Shown: positions 63,490-64,000 of the stretch, piece by piece
How the letters are laid out: the number at the start of each line of letters is the position of its first letter
Position numbering within the stretch: the first letter of the stretch is position 1
From: Bacteroidota bacterium
Lineage (GTDB): Bacteria; Bacteroidota; Bacteroidia; UKL13-3
DNA length: 64,000 nt
NCBI GenBank assembly: GCA_040388375.1
Contig: JAZKBU010000003.1
Coordinates: 1 to 64,000 of the forward strand
Direction: 5' to 3'
Translations under genes and position numbers: made by a program
The notes under the pieces: model-generated
What the model was told of the DNA's origin: nothing
The model's input: only the letters and a program-made list of their open reading frames with translations
The model's database searches: none

Positions 63490-63862
63490 TTGTTACGTTC
63501 ATTCTTGTTTCAATTTGCTCCCAGTAATCTCTTCTCATAGAGTAGAACAAGCTATTCCAAAATTTACAACTGAGTTTATGTAATACATTATTTCTACGTT
63601 TGTAACGTTTTGTACATTCAGCTACTAACCAGTCTTCGTCAAAACCAGCCCAGCTTCCGGCAGCACTTACAAGGTTTGTTTGAAGAAGCGGAAAGACTTC
63701 CAGTATATCAATTTCCTTTATGTCGTTTATATGAAGACCGGAGTTTTGAAAGATTGATGAAATTCTGTCAAAGTCCTCAGGCGTTAATTGAGTATCTAAG
63801 TAAAACTCAGACAAGGCAATCCAAATTTGCTTTCTGTTCTCCATATCGTGATTGTCCTTCAT
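63467..63862 (-). CDS. DUF7079-like protein
   Basis: 131 residues from ATG 63862 (MKDNHDMENRKQ); an earlier in-frame ATG at 63889 would overlap the upstream VOC gene and is less likely, and ATG 63847 is also possible. IWIALSEFYLDTQL, LEVFPLLQTNLVSAAGSWAGFDEDWL and NVLHKLSCKFWNSLF match small uncharacterised proteins of this family. Function unknown. Overlaps the NTF2-like gene by 23 bases. Confidence 0.7.
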   Translation of the reverse strand: MKDNHDMENRKQIWIALSEFYLDTQLTPEDFDRISSIFQNSGLHINDIKEIDILEVFPLLQTNLVSAAGSWAGFDEDWLVAECTKRYKRRNNVLHKLSCKFWNSLFYSMRRDYWEQIETRMNVTNERNSYH

Positions 63863-63872
63863 TAATGTTCTG

Positions 63873-64000
63873 TTACTTAGTCTCCACATCAGGTTCCCAC
63901 AACTCTATTTTGTTGCCTTCCGGATCCATGATGTGTACAAACTTTCCGTAATCGTAAGTGGCTATTTCGTCCAATACGGTTACGCCTTTTTCTTTCAGGT
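63873..64000 (-). CDS. VOC/glyoxalase family protein, 3' end (start outside window)
   Basis: The minus strand reads ...LKEKGVTVLDEIATYDYGKFVHIMDPEGNKIELWEPDVETK and stop at 63873-63875. YGKFVHIMDPEGNKIELWEP is the conserved end of vicinal-oxygen-chelate (glyoxalase/bleomycin-resistance-like) proteins; the last Glu is a metal ligand. About 41 residues are visible. First gene of the small minus-strand cluster continuing to 63148. Confidence 0.85.
   Translation of the reverse strand, partial: LKEKGVTVLDEIATYDYGKFVHIMDPEGNKIELWEPDVETK

Overview
This window comes from an AT-rich member of the Bacteroidota. Evidence: two secreted proteins end in type IX secretion (T9SS) sorting domains, a GH97 glycosidase and LytTR/LytS two-component proteins are present, many genes carry promoters of the Bacteroidota type (-7 box TAnnTTTG), and the Rhs proteins contain the FNGMEKTDE / DARLGRWMSIDP junction common in this phylum. 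A DUF3494 ice-binding lipoprotein hints at a cold or seasonally frozen habitat. No finer taxonomic placement is supported from the sequence alone.

Layout. (1) 1-6.7 kb: a polymorphic-toxin locus with three successive Rhs C-terminal toxin tips. Each repeats the same short stretch of Rhs core and is followed by candidate immunity genes. The third tip is a colicin E3-type ribonuclease with a cloacin-immunity-like neighbour. A frameshifted gene and a duplicated ~150 bp spacer show ongoing decay and recombination. (2) 6.7-43 kb: mostly ordinary chromosomal genes (ung, phnA-like, rsmH-like, GH97, pdxJ, cvfB-like, a TPR hybrid kinase, guaB, lysS, a glycosyltransferase fusion, an endo/exonuclease/phosphatase protein, rnz, an rRNA methyltransferase, the ice-binding protein, two LytTR regulators, a TetR-TolC-MFP-RND efflux operon, and a 2334-residue Ig/LamG T9SS protein). 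Strong palindromic terminators sit between convergent genes. (3) 43-60.3 kb: an accessory stretch of mostly minus-strand, functionally unrelated single genes. It contains a REP-associated tyrosine transposase (RAYT) flanked by inverted copies of a hairpin repeat that occurs 13 times here and nowhere in the first 43 kb, plus a related second hairpin family. Two composite elements have the form REP-terminator-REP. Eight copies of a promoter-like motif lie in the same region, most of them just upstream of single genes. (4) 59.2-64 kb: tpiA, tRNA-Glu, a DEAD-box helicase, a LA2681-like HEPN protein, an NTF2-like protein, a DUF7079-like protein and the 3' end of a VOC/glyoxalase gene.

The two most notable systems are the Rhs tip array at the left edge and the RAYT/REP island at 43-60 kb. 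In the latter, the same hairpins lie 16-33 bases upstream of start codons or directly after stop codons, so the transposase's repeats may have been adopted as untranslated-region signals. All functional calls are from motif recognition by eye; no database search was possible.
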